Assembly: GCA_013204555.1 (NCBI GenBank) | Contig: JABMNO010000026.1 | Coordinates: forward strand, 1 to 64,000 | Reading direction: 5' to 3' | Length of the DNA: 64,000 nucleotides | Source of the DNA: Chloroflexota bacterium | Lineage (GTDB): Bacteria > Chloroflexota > Dehalococcoidia > Lucifugimonadales > Lucifugimonadaceae | Part shown: positions 62,136-64,000 of the stretch, piece after piece | How positions within the stretch are numbered: position 1 is the first letter of the stretch | How the letters are laid out: each line of letters starts with the position of its first letter | Notes under the pieces: generated by a model | Seen by the model: the letters and a program-made list of their open reading frames with translations, nothing else | The model's database searches: none | Told to the model about the DNA's origin: nothing | Position numbers and translations under genes: made by a program

Positions 62136-63751
62136 ATTGGGCCGCGTTCTTCTAGCTCATAAGACGATTCATAGAGCTTGGTCTCTCCAGCCACCCAGAC
62201 TGCTCGAGAACCCAGGTTGTAATCGATAATGGCCGTATTCCGGTCGAAGAATCGCTCGGGTCTATTTTCAGGGATCCGGTCGGGTGCCTGAGATCTCATG
62301 TCATCCCAGTACCAATCGAACTGGAGGTGTGGCACGGAGATGATCAGCACATCGGCGTCAGGGTCCCCCACATAAGACTGGTACCAGAGACTGAATATCG
62401 GTCCGGAGCCGTTGGCCAGGATCACAGACCCGGGACCAGCGGTCAGGAACACGCTTTTAACAAATTCCTGCGCCTCACGATCATCGCTCAAGTTCAGATC
62501 GTCATAGTTCGCAAATATCGAGAATCCCGGTATCGCCGCCAGAACTGCCACGGCGATCAGGCCATCTCGCCATCGGGGCCACTTCATCAGGCCCCGCACA
62601 GCGGCGACCCGTTGAACGGTCGAAAACAAACCTGCAAGACCCACCCCGCCAAACACGCCTATGAGCACGAACACAGGTATCAAATAGAGGAACGAATCCA
62701 GCGTGTCGTAACCAACCGCGTAAATGATCACCAGTACCGAGCTAACCGCTGACGCGATCACGAATCCTCGAGACATCTCAAAAAGAAAGGAAGCGCCCGC
62801 GATCGCCAACACAACGCCCCCAAAGGCGAATTGGGCCATCGTCAGATCAGCAAGGTCAGTAAAGCGAACGAGAATCTGGGAGTCCTCAATACCGAATTGG
62901 TATTGCTGGTAAATCGACCCGCTCAACATCCACCAGAAGCCATTGGCGTTTTCAGGATGTCCCCAGTTCAACAGCGGCGACGCAGAGGAAGCAAGCGGCG
63001 CGTAGAGGTAAACAGACAAACCGGCAATGAACATCACTGGCACCCGCCAGTCACGCAGCAACCTCACTCGATCCTCACGGTCGGGATGCCAGGTATAACT
63101 CCACACCACCAGCGGCAGAGCCAACATAGCCAGAGTCAGATGATTCCCAAGTCCAAGGCCCAGCAGCAGCGCAAGTCCAATACGCAACTTTGGCCGTTCT
63201 CGTCCCTCAAGTTGATCCCCATACATCGTGATCACGCCGAAAAGAAGTGCAGCGACGATTAGTCCGTTCAGTGCGTACACCTCGGTGATAGTCGCCTGAG
63301 ACCACAACTCCCGGGAAGCGCCCACCGCCAAGGCCGCCACAAACGCACTCAGCCATCTAGCGAAAATCGTCAGGTGCCGTGTCGACTCCACCAAACCTGT
63401 GAGTCGATACGTTGCAAGAAACACGAAGACAATTGCTGCCCCACCCAGGGCAGCGGAAAACAGGCTTCCCACAAAAGCTTCATCGCCGAATGGCACCAGA
63501 CCTGAGAACGCACGAAGACCCAACAGATAGGTTGGATAACCAGAAGGATGAGGGATACCCCAGGTGAACGCGGCCGTAAGTAGATCCCCACCATCGGCGC
63601 CAAGGTTTCGCCACGTCAGACCACGCGACATCGTCAAAACATAAAGCGCAAATGAGAGAACGCCCGCGAGTAGCGCGCCCAACTCGACGTTGCGTCTTTC
63701 GACAACGTCTCCGAGCCATCTCAACTTGCCGTCAACTCCGGAAACTCTCAT
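62117..63751 (-). CDS. DUF2723-family membrane protein
   Basis: A 544-residue protein with about 10-12 membrane helices. The N-terminal GADGGDLLTAAFTWGIPHP and SGYPTYLLGLRAFSGLVPFG follow the DUF2723 motif (D-x-G-E/D ... G-I-P-H-P-x-G-Y-P), where the acidic pair in the first loop is typical of GT-C-like glycosyltransferases. The C-terminal 90 residues are extracytoplasmic. A role in polyprenyl-sugar transfer to proteins or glycans is inferred from the fold. It overlaps the CitE gene 3' end by 19 nt (convergent). Start ATG 63751. Confidence 0.85.
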   Translation of the reverse strand: MRVSGVDGKLRWLGDVVERRNVELGALLAGVLSFALYVLTMSRGLTWRNLGADGGDLLTAAFTWGIPHPSGYPTYLLGLRAFSGLVPFGDEAFVGSLFSAALGGAAIVFVFLATYRLTGLVESTRHLTIFARWLSAFVAALAVGASRELWSQATITEVYALNGLIVAALLFGVITMYGDQLEGRERPKLRIGLALLLGLGLGNHLTLAMLALPLVVWSYTWHPDREDRVRLLRDWRVPVMFIAGLSVYLYAPLASSASPLLNWGHPENANGFWWMLSGSIYQQYQFGIEDSQILVRFTDLADLTMAQFAFGGVVLAIAGASFLFEMSRGFVIASAVSSVLVIIYAVGYDTLDSFLYLIPVFVLIGVFGGVGLAGLFSTVQRVAAVRGLMKWPRWRDGLIAVAVLAAIPGFSIFANYDDLNLSDDREAQEFVKSVFLTAGPGSVILANGSGPIFSLWYQSYVGDPDADVLIISVPHLQFDWYWDDMRSQAPDRIPENRPERFFDRNTAIIDYNLGSRAVWVAGETKLYESSYELEERGPIHRLLP

Positions 63752-63780
63752 ATCGATCGAATCATATCGTCGTTAATCGA

Positions 63781-63808
63781 AGAGGGGACCCGTAACAGGG
63801 TCCCCTCT
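63781..63808. terminator. Hairpin terminator between LPXTG gene and DUF2723 gene
   Basis: AGAGGGGACCC-GTAACA-GGGTCCCCTCT, a perfect 11-bp stem, 51 nt past the stop of the leftward LPXTG gene. A partial copy (AGAGGGGACACCCTCTTT) lies at about 63832. No long T-run. Confidence 0.6.
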
Positions 63809-63859
63809 TGCATATCTACTTCCTATGGCTCAGAGGGGACACCCTCTTTGCCTGAGCTT

Positions 63860-64000
63860 CTAGATCCGGCTCCTCACGACCTGACGGCGGCGGACAATCG
63901 CCACACCGGATGTCAGGAAGATCAGACCCAGCACAATGAAGCCCATAATGGCACCAGCGCCAGGCGCTACGTCACCCGTCGCCGGGAGACTAACGTCAGG
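63860..64000 (-). CDS. C-terminal end of an LPXTG-anchored surface protein
   Basis: The last 46 codons of a gene entering from the right edge. It reads VSLPATGDVAPG, a sortase signal of LPxTG type, then a hydrophobic segment (GAIMGFIVLGLIFLTSGVAI) and a positively charged tail RRRQVVRSR. This is a standard cell-wall sorting signal of a cell-wall-anchored protein, which implies a sortase in the organism and a monoderm-like envelope. The rest of the protein is outside the window. Confidence 0.8.
   Translation of the reverse strand, partial: PDVSLPATGDVAPGAGAIMGFIVLGLIFLTSGVAIVRRRQVVRSRI

Overview
The window looks like a chromosome segment of an uncultured Chloroflexota bacterium, most likely a SAR202-like member of the Dehalococcoidia. 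This is an inference: there is no rRNA to confirm it. It rests on moderately GC-rich coding sequence and frequent TTG/GTG starts. It also rests on a cobinamide-salvage/B12 cluster with its own importer, an F420 gene (cofE), a mandelate-racemase-family enzyme, small DUF5679 zinc proteins, a DUF2723 membrane protein and an LPXTG-anchored surface protein. Most genes are ordinary housekeeping or metabolic genes in short operons.

Layout. 1-5.3 kb: partial tRNA-Pro, an endonuclease Q-like DNA-repair nuclease, small membrane proteins including an adjacent duplicated pair, and a small zinc protein. 5.3-7 kb: two tandem SDR oxidoreductases. 7-14.2 kb: an AddAB-type helicase-nuclease operon ending in an HNH nuclease. 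14.3-19.9 kb: tRNA-Arg, a cation/proton antiporter, DUF5679, truB-rbfA, a DtxR-type metalloregulator and two small proteins. 20.2-21.4 kb: an IS1595-family insertion sequence. 21.6-25.3 kb: tRNA-Asn, a VOC protein, a SulP transporter, a DUF333 lipoprotein and a VapBC-type pair. 25.3-29.4 kb: a catabolic/accessory run (fluC, an Lrp-like stand-alone domain, a MetE C-domain protein, tenA, a cyclophilin-like protein, a mandelate racemase/dehydratase). 29.5-32.7 kb: a gene remnant, an orphan histidine kinase and a mycothiol-type formaldehyde dehydrogenase. 32.8-34.8 kb: a compact three-gene TIR-like / two-TM / HEPN-like operon, the best candidate for an undescribed defence system. 35-49.5 kb: a lipoprotein, a third SDR, a glycine-rich RRM protein, the primary sigma factor rpoD, an RraA-like protein, mobA, citrate synthase, an MFS exporter and a large FtsX/MacB-type ABC exporter. 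49.6-59.2 kb: a ten-gene cobalamin operon (btuC-btuF-btuD-cobO-cobT-cobS-cobD-cobC-cobQ-cobU) behind a cobalamin riboswitch with a visible terminator and a candidate antiterminator. 59.2-64 kb: an ArsR/SufR-like regulator, cofE, a CitE-like lyase, a DUF2723 protein and the 3' end of an LPXTG protein.

How it fits together. The B12 operon imports a corrinoid (btuFCD), adenosylates it (cobO), amidates it (cobQ), attaches the aminopropanol linker (cobD), activates it (cobU), makes the lower-ligand nucleotide (cobT, cobC) and joins the two (cobS), all under one B12-sensing leader. No corrin-ring synthesis genes are visible here, which points to salvage. No CRISPR array, prophage or rRNA was seen.
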